DNA of 64,000 nucleotides, from NCBI GenBank assembly GCA_024742665.1, contig JANSYA010000002.1:1-64000 (forward strand), read 5' to 3'. Both the position numbers and the translations under genes were made by a program. This document shows positions 1 to 8,054 of the stretch, piece by piece. The notes under the pieces were generated by a model that saw only the letters and a list, made by a program, of their open reading frames with translations, searched no databases and was not told the DNA's origin. This DNA comes from a bacterium (GTDB lineage Bacteria > Spirochaetota > Leptospiria > Leptospirales > Leptonemataceae). How positions within the stretch are numbered: the first letter of the stretch is position 1; each line of letters opens with the position of its first letter.

Positions 1-240
1 AACGTATCGCGCCATAAACGAAAGCGGACGAATCACCATGTAGAGATTTTCATATTCGCCTCGGCCTTCCGTCCGGTATGGATCGCGCAATTCCACCTCT
101 GTATTCTCCGGCGTCAGCTCGCGCCCGGTTAACGCGCATTTATATTCCTGCCCCTGAATCAACGTCCAGAAATCTTCGGCGCGAAATCGGTATTGCGTCG
201 GCTCTTTGCGTGCATCAGTTTTATTTTTCGTTTTACTCAT
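1..240 (-). CDS. HNH-nuclease-like small protein, 3' end cut by window edge
   Basis: Eighty codons are visible before the left edge. The ATG shares four bases (ATGA) with the stop of the transposase-like gene upstream, so the two are probably translated as a coupled pair. Residues 35-42 (CALTGREL), then TPEN, an acidic stretch and GRGEYENLYMV follow the spacing of an HNH endonuclease core (C-x-x-TG, then the DHxxP region, then GG..NL). The place where the catalytic Asp-His would sit reads VELRDP, so the first His appears to be missing; the rest of the core lies outside the window. The fold is inferred from this pattern alone. It could be an inactive or strongly diverged HNH protein. The coupling suggests a role tied to the transposase-like protein. 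Confidence 0.5.
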   Translation of the reverse strand, partial: MSKTKNKTDARKEPTQYRFRAEDFWTLIQGQEYKCALTGRELTPENTEVELRDPYRTEGRGEYENLYMVIRPLSFMARYV

Positions 241-1979
241 CTCATCATCTCCTCTATATATTGAGTTCGTTTGCTGCGCGTCATGCCGGCCTTGCCTATA
301 CGCTCCGCTTTCGCCACGCGCGTCACGGCCGGGTGATTGCTCTTCGCGTCTTCGCGAAAGGTATCCATGTCCCAGGAATACAGAAGGTCCGGCAGAGTAT
401 CGATCTTGCGGCGGACCCAGTAGTGAATCTGCCGGTCCTTCGAATTTTCCGAAGGAATCTCTTCGACTTCCGCGAGATTCAGTCGCGACCACTCCCGCGC
501 GATGCGCATGCAGAGCGGATGACTGAGTTCGTGCTTGCGCGCTATATTAGAAAGCAAGTCCGGCTGCCACCGCGAAAGCGAGGTCCAGAGCTTCCGGGCG
601 GTCGCTCCATACTTGCGTTCGTGCTGTCGTTTCCAACGCGGTGCGTCCTGCCAGAAATTCAAGTAGTCGATGTGGGCCTGTTTTGCTTCGAAATAGTCGT
701 TATCGTTGAACAAATCGCGCAGTTTTCCGCGAATTTGCCGGCGCGAGTTCTGATTATCGTAAAAGCCGCGCTCCGCGACCCCGGGCGGAATATACTGGTT
801 TTCGGTTATTTTTCGGCGCAGGAAATCGGGGGGTGCGATTTTCAGGCCTCCGAAAGGCGACCCGCTATATCTGGGGTCTACATTGCACACAATCGGCGCT
901 TTTAATAAACTTTCCAAACCATACACGCGAATGCTTTTCAGCGCCGAGTATTCGTTGAGATACAGCTGCGAATACTTCGGGTTAAAGTAGCCATAGGCCG
1001 CCAGAAACGAAGCCTTCACCATTCGCTGCGTGCCTTCCGCGACCTGGTTGTGAACGCCGCCCCTGCTCCACCGGTTTCGCGCCCAGACATTTCGCTTCTT
1101 GTCTTTCGCACGCGCCGAATGATTCACGGCGCGATGGTTTCTGTTATAACGCGATAGCCATGGGTATCCATCGTCTGTGAATGTCGGCGTGTTCGCCGGC
1201 AGGAATCCAAACAAAGGCTGCACATCTTTCTGCGCAACGCCGGGAACCGAGTCTAAAATCACCGGCCCTTGCTTAATAGCGATCGTATGGACCAGCGTTC
1301 CAATCTGGAACTTGCCGCGCTCTTCTGCTACTTTCTCTGTCAAGTAAATCGAAGCAGTCTGGCCGGAATGGCGATGACGCGAACGCCCGCCGTTCGCACG
1401 TTGCGTCGCCGAGTACATCGCAAGCGTGTCCATCTGGACCACCGGCTGATTCGCAACGTGTGTCGAAACGTCGCCGTTGGCCGGGACAACTAGGCCAGAG
1501 AGCTCCTTGCGGAGCTCATTGGCCATGCGTTCCTTAATCACCGGAACGAGGTCCGTCAGGAAAAGTTGCAGGCGACGTTTCAACAACAGCGACGTAGATT
1601 TAGAAACACCAAGGCGTCGCCGGATCTGCGCGGCGCTGATCATCTGCGGAAACGTTGTCATCGCTTCGCTCAAGAGATAACCGAAAACCCAGAGCGGTAA
1701 CTTGAAATGGTGCAGCGGCGTCCCCGCCGTGCGCGAAGCCTGTCGGTGACATTCCGGGCATCGCACAACAGTTTCCCGCCGGGCAACCGGCACAGTCATG
1801 GCGACGCGGCAGTCCGGGCATTCGCGCGGGTATGCCTTCGCGAGGATCTGCTTCGTCAGGTTTGAATAGTGTTCGTGATTGATGCCCGCAAATTTCGCTG
1901 CGAATTTCTGCTTCGCATGAGATTCGGGGTTGGGGGGGAAGGGGTTTGGCACGCGCGTTTGCAACGGCGGGCGCTGCAA
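237..1979 (-). CDS. IS1595-like DDE transposase with long C-terminal extension
   Basis: The N-terminal half matches the IS1595/ISXO2 transposase plan. It has a CxxC...CxxC zinc ribbon (Cys54, 57, 74, 77), a helical segment with an HTH-like RRRLGVSKSTS, then a catalytic domain with Asp184 (VQMDT), Asp269/270 (FTDDGYPW), the family's VNHS motif near 285, and HNQVAE (His310, Asn311, Glu315) followed by YLNEYSALKS. The family is usually 200-330 aa, but this protein is 580 aa, with about 220 extra residues (360-580) rich in Arg, Lys and Trp that I do not recognise. I see no terminal inverted repeats or target duplication in the flanks. It could be an intact unusual insertion sequence or a domesticated transposase. 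The start is the first ATG; a later start near residue 26 is possible. The stop overlaps the HNH-like gene. Confidence 0.75.
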   Translation of the reverse strand: MQRPPLQTRVPNPFPPNPESHAKQKFAAKFAGINHEHYSNLTKQILAKAYPRECPDCRVAMTVPVARRETVVRCPECHRQASRTAGTPLHHFKLPLWVFGYLLSEAMTTFPQMISAAQIRRRLGVSKSTSLLLKRRLQLFLTDLVPVIKERMANELRKELSGLVVPANGDVSTHVANQPVVQMDTLAMYSATQRANGGRSRHRHSGQTASIYLTEKVAEERGKFQIGTLVHTIAIKQGPVILDSVPGVAQKDVQPLFGFLPANTPTFTDDGYPWLSRYNRNHRAVNHSARAKDKKRNVWARNRWSRGGVHNQVAEGTQRMVKASFLAAYGYFNPKYSQLYLNEYSALKSIRVYGLESLLKAPIVCNVDPRYSGSPFGGLKIAPPDFLRRKITENQYIPPGVAERGFYDNQNSRRQIRGKLRDLFNDNDYFEAKQAHIDYLNFWQDAPRWKRQHERKYGATARKLWTSLSRWQPDLLSNIARKHELSHPLCMRIAREWSRLNLAEVEEIPSENSKDRQIHYWVRRKIDTLPDLLYSWDMDTFREDAKSNHPAVTRVAKAERIGKAGMTRSKRTQYIEEMMR

Positions 1980-2102
1980 GAGTCCGCCACGATTCGCGGC
2001 GCCCCGCTGCGAATCGGCGCGATCCCCGCCGCGAACCCCCGGGTGCCTCCGGCACTTTCGCGCGCGGGACTTGCGGCCTTGTGTGGATTGTGGGCCTGAA
2101 AT

Positions 2103-3644
2103 TCAAAACTGAAAATAAAAGAAAGCCCCACCCCCGAATTCGCCGAACAGCAGAAAGAGCACACCGCCCACGACATAGACGACATACCGCACGGGCCAGG
2201 CGAATTCGCCGATGACTTCCAATCGGCCGCGCCAGTGTTGAATCGCCTGCATCAATATCAGCGGCCAGATATAAAACAGCATCTGCCACAGGAGCGCCGA
2301 CGAAAGGCCGGCGTGCACGGCATCCACACCGGCCGCGCCCCCCACGCCATCGCCGAAAAACCAGAACACATTTTCGATCACGTGCCAGAGATGATCCGTC
2401 GAGTCGACCCGAAACAGTAATAGTCCGTGGGCGAAAGTTAGAAACGTAAACACCCGGCCGCCGTACAAAAGCAGGCGCGCGACGGACCAGTGCGTATCCG
2501 CCAGCCTGCGAATCAGGGGCGCGCATACGCCGTACGCGACGACCAGCGCGCCGCAATAAAATCCCCACACGAGAAAACCAATGCTCGCCCCGTGCCACAG
2601 ACCGCCCAGGGTCCACACGATCAGAATATTGCGCGCCTGGAACAACGGGCCTGCGCGATTGCCGCCCAGGGGAATATAAACATAGTCCCGCAGAAAGGCC
2701 CCGAGAGTGATATGCCATCTTCGCCAGAAGTCCGCCGGATTGCTCGCCAGAAAGGGCAGGTTAAAATTCAGCGTCAGTTCAATGCCCATCATACGCGAAA
2801 CGCCGCGAGCCACGTCCGTATAACCAGAGAAGTCCGCGTAAATCTGGACCGCGAAAACGCAGGCCGCTACAAAGTACGCGCCCGGCGGCGGCGAAACCTC
2901 CGCGATCAATACGATATCGACGAAGCGACTGAGATTGTCCGCGATAAAGACTTTCTTGAAGATGCCCCAGCACGCCAGAATCAATCCCGTGCGAAACTGA
3001 TCGTACGTCGGATCCGGCGGCGAACGCAAGAGCGGCAGCAGGCGATTCGCGCGCTCGATCGGCCCGGCGACCAGCTGTGGAAAGTAGGTCGTAAACAGCA
3101 GCAGATTCGCAAAGGATCGTTCGGCCGCGACGACGCCGCGAAACACGTCGACGGTGTACGCAGTTATTTGAAACGTATAGAAGCTGATTCCGACCGGCAG
3201 GAGGATCTCCAGCACCGGCAGACCCGGCCCGTTCTCCCAATGCGCCGCCAGCAGCTGCGCCCAGACCCCCTGGACAAAAAGATAGTACTTAAAGATCCCC
3301 AGGCACAGCAGATTGAAGCCCACGGCCAACCAGAGCCACAAGCGATCGACGCTCCAGTATCGCCCGGAGCCGGCCCCGGTTCCCACGGGCCGGCCGGGCG
3401 CATCGCCTTCCAGCGCTTCCTCGCCTGCGTTCTCGCCCGCAGTCGCCGCCGGTCCGCGAGCGCGAAAGATGCGCAGAGCCGCGACATAGTTCACCGCGAC
3501 CGTAGCGATCAACAGGCCGAGAATTCGCCAGTCCCAGTAGCCGTAAAAAGCCAGCGAGCCCGTCAGCAGAATCGTGGTCCGCGAACGCGGCCAGCGAGCT
3601 CCCAGGGTGTATCGCAGCACGCCGATGCACACCAGAAAGAGCAA
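2103..3644 (-). CDS. MBOAT family membrane-bound O-acyltransferase (AlgI/PatA-like)
   Basis: This polytopic protein carries the MBOAT signatures. The segment QITAYTVDVFRG near 160 is followed by FATYFPQLVAGPIERA-like residues (here FTTYFPQLVAGPIER), then ADFSGYTDVARG near 270 and the invariant active-site region FWRRWHITLGAFLRDYVYIPLGG with WTLGGLWHGA further on, where the conserved His lies. Family members transfer acyl groups from the cytoplasmic side to alginate, peptidoglycan, teichoic acid or lipid-linked sugars. No AlgJ/AlgX-type partner is next to it, so the acceptor is unknown. The listed start is TTG. The same frame extends upstream to a CTG at 3668 giving LKFNTLDFLLF, which matches the usual MBOAT N-terminus better; an in-frame stop lies at 3696-3698. 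It is divergent from gltA. Confidence 0.88.
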   Translation of the reverse strand: MLFLVCIGVLRYTLGARWPRSRTTILLTGSLAFYGYWDWRILGLLIATVAVNYVAALRIFRARGPAATAGENAGEEALEGDAPGRPVGTGAGSGRYWSVDRLWLWLAVGFNLLCLGIFKYYLFVQGVWAQLLAAHWENGPGLPVLEILLPVGISFYTFQITAYTVDVFRGVVAAERSFANLLLFTTYFPQLVAGPIERANRLLPLLRSPPDPTYDQFRTGLILACWGIFKKVFIADNLSRFVDIVLIAEVSPPPGAYFVAACVFAVQIYADFSGYTDVARGVSRMMGIELTLNFNLPFLASNPADFWRRWHITLGAFLRDYVYIPLGGNRAGPLFQARNILIVWTLGGLWHGASIGFLVWGFYCGALVVAYGVCAPLIRRLADTHWSVARLLLYGGRVFTFLTFAHGLLLFRVDSTDHLWHVIENVFWFFGDGVGGAAGVDAVHAGLSSALLWQMLFYIWPLILMQAIQHWRGRLEVIGEFAWPVRYVVYVVGGVLFLLFGEFGGGAFFYFQF

Positions 3645-3707
3645 AAAGTCGAGAGTATTGAACTTCAGAGAGGAATCCGGCCAGAAACAAAAAATTTATT
3701 TCCCGAA

Positions 3708-3735
3708 TTGACACCGCCGGGGGATGCTGTAAATA
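3708..3735 (+). promoter_or_regulatory. Candidate sigma-70 promoter of gltA
   Basis: A perfect -35 box TTGACA (3708-3713) is followed after 16 bases by TAAATA (3730-3735). The likely start of transcription is about 20 bases before the ATG at 3760, which is preceded by the ribosome-binding site CGGAGG. The region lies between divergent MBOAT and gltA genes. Confidence 0.6.
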
Positions 3736-3759
3736 CAAAAGGGTCACACGGAGGCGTAG

Positions 3760-5049
3760 ATGGGCGAAACCGCCAAACTTATATATAACGGTCAAGAATA
3801 CGAGATTCCAGTCGTAACCGGCACCGAAAACGAAAAAGCGCTGGATATCAGCAAACTCCGGGGCTCCAGCGGCGCCATCACGCTCGACGAAGGTTTCGTA
3901 AACACCGGCGCCACGCACAGCGCGGTGACCTTTCTGGACGGCGAAAAAGGCATCCTGCGCTACCGCGGCTACCCGATCGAGCAGCTTGCCGAAAAATCAA
4001 GCTTTCTTGAAGTCGCCTATCTGCTGATCTACGGCGAACTGCCGACGAAAGACCAGTTCGACAAATTCAGCTACGACGTCACCATGCACACGATGATCCA
4101 CGAGGATCTCAAGCGGCTCTTCGACGGCTTCCCGAAAGACTCGCATCCCATGGCGATCCTGTCTTCGATGATCGTATCGATGTCGGGATATTATACCGAC
4201 TCCTCCGATCCGCTGAATCCGAAGCACCGCGAAATTTCGATGCTGCGGCTGCTGGCGAAGACGCCGACCATCGCCGCGTATTCTTATAAGAAATCGGTCG
4301 GGCAGCCTTTCGTATATCCGCGCAATTCGCTGAGCTACGTAAGCAATTTCTTGAACATGATGTTCTCGGTACCGGCCACCGACTATGAGATCGATCCGGT
4401 CGTCGAAAAGGCGCTCGACGTGCTCTTGATTCTGCACGCCGACCACGAACAGAACTGTTCCGCTTCAACCGTGCGCCTCGTAGGCTCCAGCCGCGCGAAC
4501 CTGTACGCGACCATCGCCAGCGGCGTTTGCGCCCTGTGGGGACCGCTGCACGGCGGCGCCAACCAGGCCGTAATCGAAATGCTCGAACGCATTCACAACG
4601 ACGGCGGCGGCGACGTGGCGAAGTATGTCGCTCTCGCGAAAGACAAGAACTCAACGTTCCGTCTGATGGGATTCGGCCACCGGGTTTACAAGAACTTCGA
4701 CCCGCGCGCCCGCATCATCAAAAAGGCGTGCGACGACCTGCTCGACAAACTCGGCATCTCCGATCCCCTGCTGGACATCGCGAAAGAACTGGAAGCGGCC
4801 GCTCTGAACGACGACTACTTCGTCGAACGCAAGCTGTATCCGAACGTGGATTTTTATTCCGGGATCATCTACCGGGCGATCGGCATCCCGACCGAAATGT
4901 TTACGGTGATGTTCGCTCTGGGCCGCATGCCGGGCTGGATCGCTCAGTGGAAAGAGATGATCGAAGCCGGCTCCCGCATCGGTCGACCGCGTCAGGTATA
5001 CAACGGCTACGTCGAACGGGATTATACCGGTTTCGATCAGCGCAAATAA
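3760..5049 (+). CDS. gltA: Citrate synthase
   Basis: The enzyme condenses oxaloacetate with acetyl-CoA to citrate, the first step of the TCA cycle. The 429-residue length is that of bacterial type II citrate synthase. The catalytic triad is in register with the E. coli enzyme: His264 in [10 protein letters not shown], His307 in [13 protein letters not shown], and Asp364 in NVDFYSG. The N-terminal extension ([17 protein letters not shown]) is the beta-rich domain of hexameric type II enzymes, which are often inhibited by NADH. The ATG follows CGGAGG by 6 bases and a good promoter. The gene stands alone and ends in a hairpin, so it is probably transcribed by itself. Confidence 0.97.
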   Translation: MGETAKLIYNGQEYEIPVVTGTENEKALDISKLRGSSGAITLDEGFVNTGATHSAVTFLDGEKGILRYRGYPIEQLAEKSSFLEVAYLLIYGELPTKDQFDKFSYDVTMHTMIHEDLKRLFDGFPKDSHPMAILSSMIVSMSGYYTDSSDPLNPKHREISMLRLLAKTPTIAAYSYKKSVGQPFVYPRNSLSYVSNFLNMMFSVPATDYEIDPVVEKALDVLLILHADHEQNCSASTVRLVGSSRANLYATIASGVCALWGPLHGGANQAVIEMLERIHNDGGGDVAKYVALAKDKNSTFRLMGFGHRVYKNFDPRARIIKKACDDLLDKLGISDPLLDIAKELEAAALNDDYFVERKLYPNVDFYSGIIYRAIGIPTEMFTVMFALGRMPGWIAQWKEMIEAGSRIGRPRQVYNGYVERDYTGFDQRK

Positions 5050-5070
5050 GCGATCGCAGCTCAAATCGCC

Positions 5071-5113
5071 CGCCGCGAAAGCAGACGGCTCACTCCCCTG
5101 CTTTCACGCGGCG
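5071..5113 (+). terminator. Hairpin downstream of gltA
   Basis: CGCCGCGAAAGCAG (5071-5084) pairs with CTGCTTTCACGCGGCG (5098-5113) with a two-base bulge, 22 bases after the gltA stop. It is followed by GCGTTTAT, a weak U-tract, so termination is plausible but not certain. A second hairpin, GGAGTCGC-type arms at 5146-5152 and 5176-5182, lies between it and the next gene. Confidence 0.5.
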
Positions 5114-5214
5114 CGTTTATGAAACGGATCGCACCCGTTGAGTCGGAGTCGCAGGCAGGCAGCAAAGCTGAGCCAGCGACTCAGTACGGAGCCAACGTCG
5201 CGAATTAGAACTAT

Positions 5215-5601
5215 ATGAAACTGAAGCTAAGCGAAATTCGCGTGGGAAACCGCATCCGCAAAGACACGGGCGACCTGTCCGAGCTCAAAGACTCGATGCG
5301 TCGTCTCGGCCTGCTCCAGCCGATCCTGGTCGACACCAATAACGTGCTGGTCGCCGGCTATCGCCGCCTGGAATCCGCGAAGGCGCTCGGGTGGGAATCG
5401 ATCGAAACGCGCCTGGTCGACATCGAAGACAAACGAGATCGCCTGATCATCGAAGCGGACGAAAACATCACCCGCCGGGATTTTACGCCGGAAGAACTTC
5501 AGAAAGCCGACCAGCTCATGGAACGCTACAGCCGCGAAGGCTGGCTCTGGCGCATGGTCGCCTGGATTCTCGATCTCTTCGATCGCATCTTTCGCCGCTG
5601 A
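5215..5601 (+). CDS. ParB/sulfiredoxin-fold (ParB N-terminal-like) protein
   Basis: Residues 1-95 match the ParB N-terminal domain: an initial strand MKLKLSEIRVGNRIR, LKDSMRRLGLLQPILVD, and the nucleotide-binding motif VLVAGYRRLESAKALGW, followed by ENITRRDFTPEE. In ParB this domain binds and hydrolyses CTP. The DNA-binding helix-turn-helix and dimerisation domain of chromosomal ParB are absent, and no parA lies nearby, so it is not a partition ParB. The C-terminal 25 residues (GWLWRMVAWILDLFDRIFRR) form an amphipathic, Trp-rich and basic helix that could touch membrane. Role unknown. Upstream lie two hairpins; downstream a structured leader begins. Confidence 0.8.
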   Translation: MKLKLSEIRVGNRIRKDTGDLSELKDSMRRLGLLQPILVDTNNVLVAGYRRLESAKALGWESIETRLVDIEDKRDRLIIEADENITRRDFTPEELQKADQLMERYSREGWLWRMVAWILDLFDRIFRR

Positions 5602-5664
5602 CGACCTCGTCCACATCCATCACACCCACTCGCCTCCAGACCACGAAAAAAGCACACAGGTCTC

Positions 5665-5778
5665 CCACCCCCATGCGGGTGGTTATCGGTGGCGGGCCTT
5701 CACCGGGATTCTTTTATTCCCGGGAGGCGGCGGCCATCTGACAGAGCCGGGATCATAACACAAAAAAACGAACCCGGC
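5665..5778 (+). other. Candidate structured 5' leader before DUF2167 operon
   Basis: Three stems occur in order in a non-coding gap: CCACCC/GGGTGG (5665-5670, 5677-5682), CCGGGA/TCCCGG (5703-5708, 5718-5723) enclosed by GGCC/GGCC (5695-5698, 5732-5735), and GCCGGG/CCCGGC (5746-5751, 5773-5778). They end 28 bases before the ATG at 5806. No known riboswitch consensus was recognised. It may be a regulatory leader or chance pairing in GC-rich DNA. Confidence 0.3.
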
Positions 5779-5805
5779 AAGCGAAAGGTGTCACAGGAGT
5801 ACGGT

Positions 5806-6969
5806 ATGATACAATGGGCCCGACACATCACACGCAACGCGGCTATATATTTCATCGCGGTCGCGGTCGCCATTACGATCCAGCCCGCCAGGATCGCGGC
5901 CCAGGACACCATCTACGAAGGCGAATGGCCGCCCGAATTGGAAGGCGCTCTGGAGGAAGCTCTGGAAGAGATGCCGCAGGAAGGCGCAGACAATTTCCCG
6001 GAGGATGACTCCACGTACGACGACGAACGCCAGCCGGGCATCCAGTGGATTACAGGACCCGGAGCCGGCGAAATCGGACCGTGGGCTATCGTCGAAGTGC
6101 CGCCCGAATATCGTTTCACCGGCGAAGAGGACGCCTATGACGCCCTTGAAGCGAGCTCGGCGCCGAAGCCGGATTTTCAACTGCATTTCGAATACGGATA
6201 CATTGAACCCATCGAGCCGAATGCCGACTGGCACATCCTGTTCACCTTCGACGATTACGGATACTTACGCCGGGAAGGCGACGTCCCCTTGCACACGGAC
6301 CGAATCCGCCGCTTCTACGAAACAGAGTTCTTTTTTAAGAATGAGTTCATGCTGGAAGAAGAGAAGCTACGCTTCGTCGGCTGGAAGATCTCTCCGCGAT
6401 TCACTCCAGACGGCGGCGCCGAGTGGGCGGCGACCATTCGCAATGGCACAGCGGGAATGCTTGTGAACTATGTGCGAGCATTGCCGGGCCGCGCCGGCTG
6501 CCTGCAGCTCGTGAGCAATTTGAACGCGGCCGATTTCGACCGGCGCCTGCCGCAGATCCGCGCCATCGCCGCTCGCATCCAATACAAACCCGGCCAGGCT
6601 TATGCCGACTTCGAATCAAGCGACGCAGTGGCTTATATTACGCTGAACGAATATTTAGAAAACGATATCTGGACGGACGAACGCGGAGGTCTGAATACGC
6701 TCTTCGCCTGGTTCGAGAAACTTGTTACGAACGCACAGGTAGAATGGGAGCTGCGATCCAGCGGCAATGATTATTCCAGCGAAGATTCCGCGCCCGATGC
6801 GAACCCGGAATCAGACTCACCGTCGAATGACGAAGGATTCTCGACAGATTCAGACGCGAGTACATTTCCGTATTGGTATCTCGCTTTCATACCGATCGGC
6901 GTCGCGATCCTGCTCTGGTTCGATGCACGCCGCAAACGCGGGGGACCGCAGCGTTACGGTCCGCAGTGA
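5806..6969 (+). CDS. DUF2167-like envelope protein, divergent paralogue
   Basis: I chose the ATG at 5806 because CAGGAG precedes it and the protein then begins with a signal peptide (hydrophobic YFIAVAVAITIQ, cleavage likely near IAAQD). The middle shares the DUF2167 layout with the next gene: IQWITGPGAGEIGPWAIVEVPPEYRFTGEEDAYDAL, then FEYGYIEP, DWHILFTFDDYGYL, LRFVGWKISPRFTPDGGAEWAATIRN and YKPGQAYADFESSDAVAY. An acidic, Ser-rich linker (about 335-360) leads to one membrane helix (YWYLAFIPIGVAILLWF) and a short basic tail. DUF2167 proteins are membrane-anchored, of unknown function. This copy is strongly diverged from its neighbour, which suggests an old duplication. Confidence 0.75.
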   Translation: MIQWARHITRNAAIYFIAVAVAITIQPARIAAQDTIYEGEWPPELEGALEEALEEMPQEGADNFPEDDSTYDDERQPGIQWITGPGAGEIGPWAIVEVPPEYRFTGEEDAYDALEASSAPKPDFQLHFEYGYIEPIEPNADWHILFTFDDYGYLRREGDVPLHTDRIRRFYETEFFFKNEFMLEEEKLRFVGWKISPRFTPDGGAEWAATIRNGTAGMLVNYVRALPGRAGCLQLVSNLNAADFDRRLPQIRAIAARIQYKPGQAYADFESSDAVAYITLNEYLENDIWTDERGGLNTLFAWFEKLVTNAQVEWELRSSGNDYSSEDSAPDANPESDSPSNDEGFSTDSDASTFPYWYLAFIPIGVAILLWFDARRKRGGPQRYGPQ

Positions 6970-7091
6970 CGATCATCTCGGACTCCCCGACATTCGATCT
7001 CATCGAGGACCCCTGAAAATTTTGCACTTGCCGCGAAAATCGGCGCTGTGATAAACAGGCCATATCTCACCAACCTTCGCAGGCTTAGCTT

Positions 7092-8030
7092 ATGCATTCT
7101 AAAAAATACTGTACGAAATTCTCGCTGCTGCTCTGGGGACTGCTGCTCGCCATCCCCTTCGCCGCAGTCGGAGCGCAGGACGAAGTCGCTCCCGCCCCCG
7201 CGCCTGAAATCGACTGGGTGAACGGTCCCGCGACCGAAGATCTCGGCGACTGGGCCCAGGTGAAGGTGCCGGCAAGCTATCGTTTCGCCGCGGGCGACGA
7301 CACTCGCAAAATCATGGCCTACTTCGGCAATCCGCCGACGGACATCGAGTACGGCTATATCGAACCGCAATCTCCGGAAGAAAACTGGTTCGCCGTTTTC
7401 GAATTCAACGAAACCGGCTACATCAAAGACGACGATAAAAACGACATCGACGCGGACGCGATTCTCGCGGACTACCGGGAAGGCATGAAATCGGCGAACG
7501 AATGGCGTCGCGAACGCGGCGAAGCGGACCTGAATCTGGTGGGATGGAAAATCGAGCCGAAGTACTACGAATCAACGAACACCATCGAGTGGGCGACCAC
7601 CCTCGAATCCCGCGGCCAGCGCATCGTAAACTATAACATTCGGATGCTCGGACGCGAGGGCGTAATGGAAGTGACCATCGTTCTGGATGAAGGCGAAGTG
7701 CAGCCGATCGTCGCTAATATGAAAAAGATCCTGACCGGCTACGAATTCAAATCGGGTCATCGTTACGCCGATTTCGTCGAAGGCGATAAGGTCGCCGAGT
7801 ACGGCCTGGCCGCTCTCGTTGCCGGCGGCGCAGTGGCCGTCGCGGCCCAGACCGGAATCCTGGCGGCGCTCTTCGCCTTCTTACGCAAAGGCTGGTACAT
7901 CGTCGTCGCGGCCGTCGCGGGCGCTTTTTCCTGGATCAAAAACCGCCTGGGCGGCAATACGGTACGCGCAAGCGGCGGATCGTCGAATTCAGAAAACGCG
8001 GGACCGCGCTCCAACGACTTTCCGTCCTGA
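7092..8030 (+). CDS. DUF2167 family membrane-anchored protein
   Basis: A signal peptide (LLLWGLLLAIPFAAVGAQ) is followed by a canonical DUF2167 domain: IDWVNGPATEDLGDWAQVKVPASYRFA, ENWFAVFEFNETGYI, LVGWKIEPKYYESTNTIEWATTL, VNYNIRMLGREGVMEVT and FKSGHRYADFVEGDKVAEYGLAALV. The C-terminus has one or two hydrophobic segments (about 235-285) and a Ser/Asn-rich tail. The family is widespread in Gram-negative bacteria without known activity; the soluble part is expected on the periplasmic side. It lies 122 bases after its paralogue and 24 bases before the next gene, so the three are probably one operon. Confidence 0.85.
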   Translation: MHSKKYCTKFSLLLWGLLLAIPFAAVGAQDEVAPAPAPEIDWVNGPATEDLGDWAQVKVPASYRFAAGDDTRKIMAYFGNPPTDIEYGYIEPQSPEENWFAVFEFNETGYIKDDDKNDIDADAILADYREGMKSANEWRRERGEADLNLVGWKIEPKYYESTNTIEWATTLESRGQRIVNYNIRMLGREGVMEVTIVLDEGEVQPIVANMKKILTGYEFKSGHRYADFVEGDKVAEYGLAALVAGGAVAVAAQTGILAALFAFLRKGWYIVVAAVAGAFSWIKNRLGGNTVRASGGSSNSENAGPRSNDFPS

Positions 8031-8054
8031 CCGATCCCGGCGGTCCGGCGGAAT

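Noticed and set aside
2490..3788. Long plus-strand open frame of more than 400 codons opposite the MBOAT gene
   Set aside because: It is the shadow of the MBOAT gene; the protein is Arg/Gln-rich without any family pattern, as is common opposite GC-rich genes.
5673..5741. Twenty-two-codon frame MRVVIGGGPSPGFFYSREAAAI before the DUF2167 gene
   Set aside because: It recalls the GGGPAPG loop of phosphofructokinase, but no ribosome-binding site and only this short match; more likely part of the structured leader.
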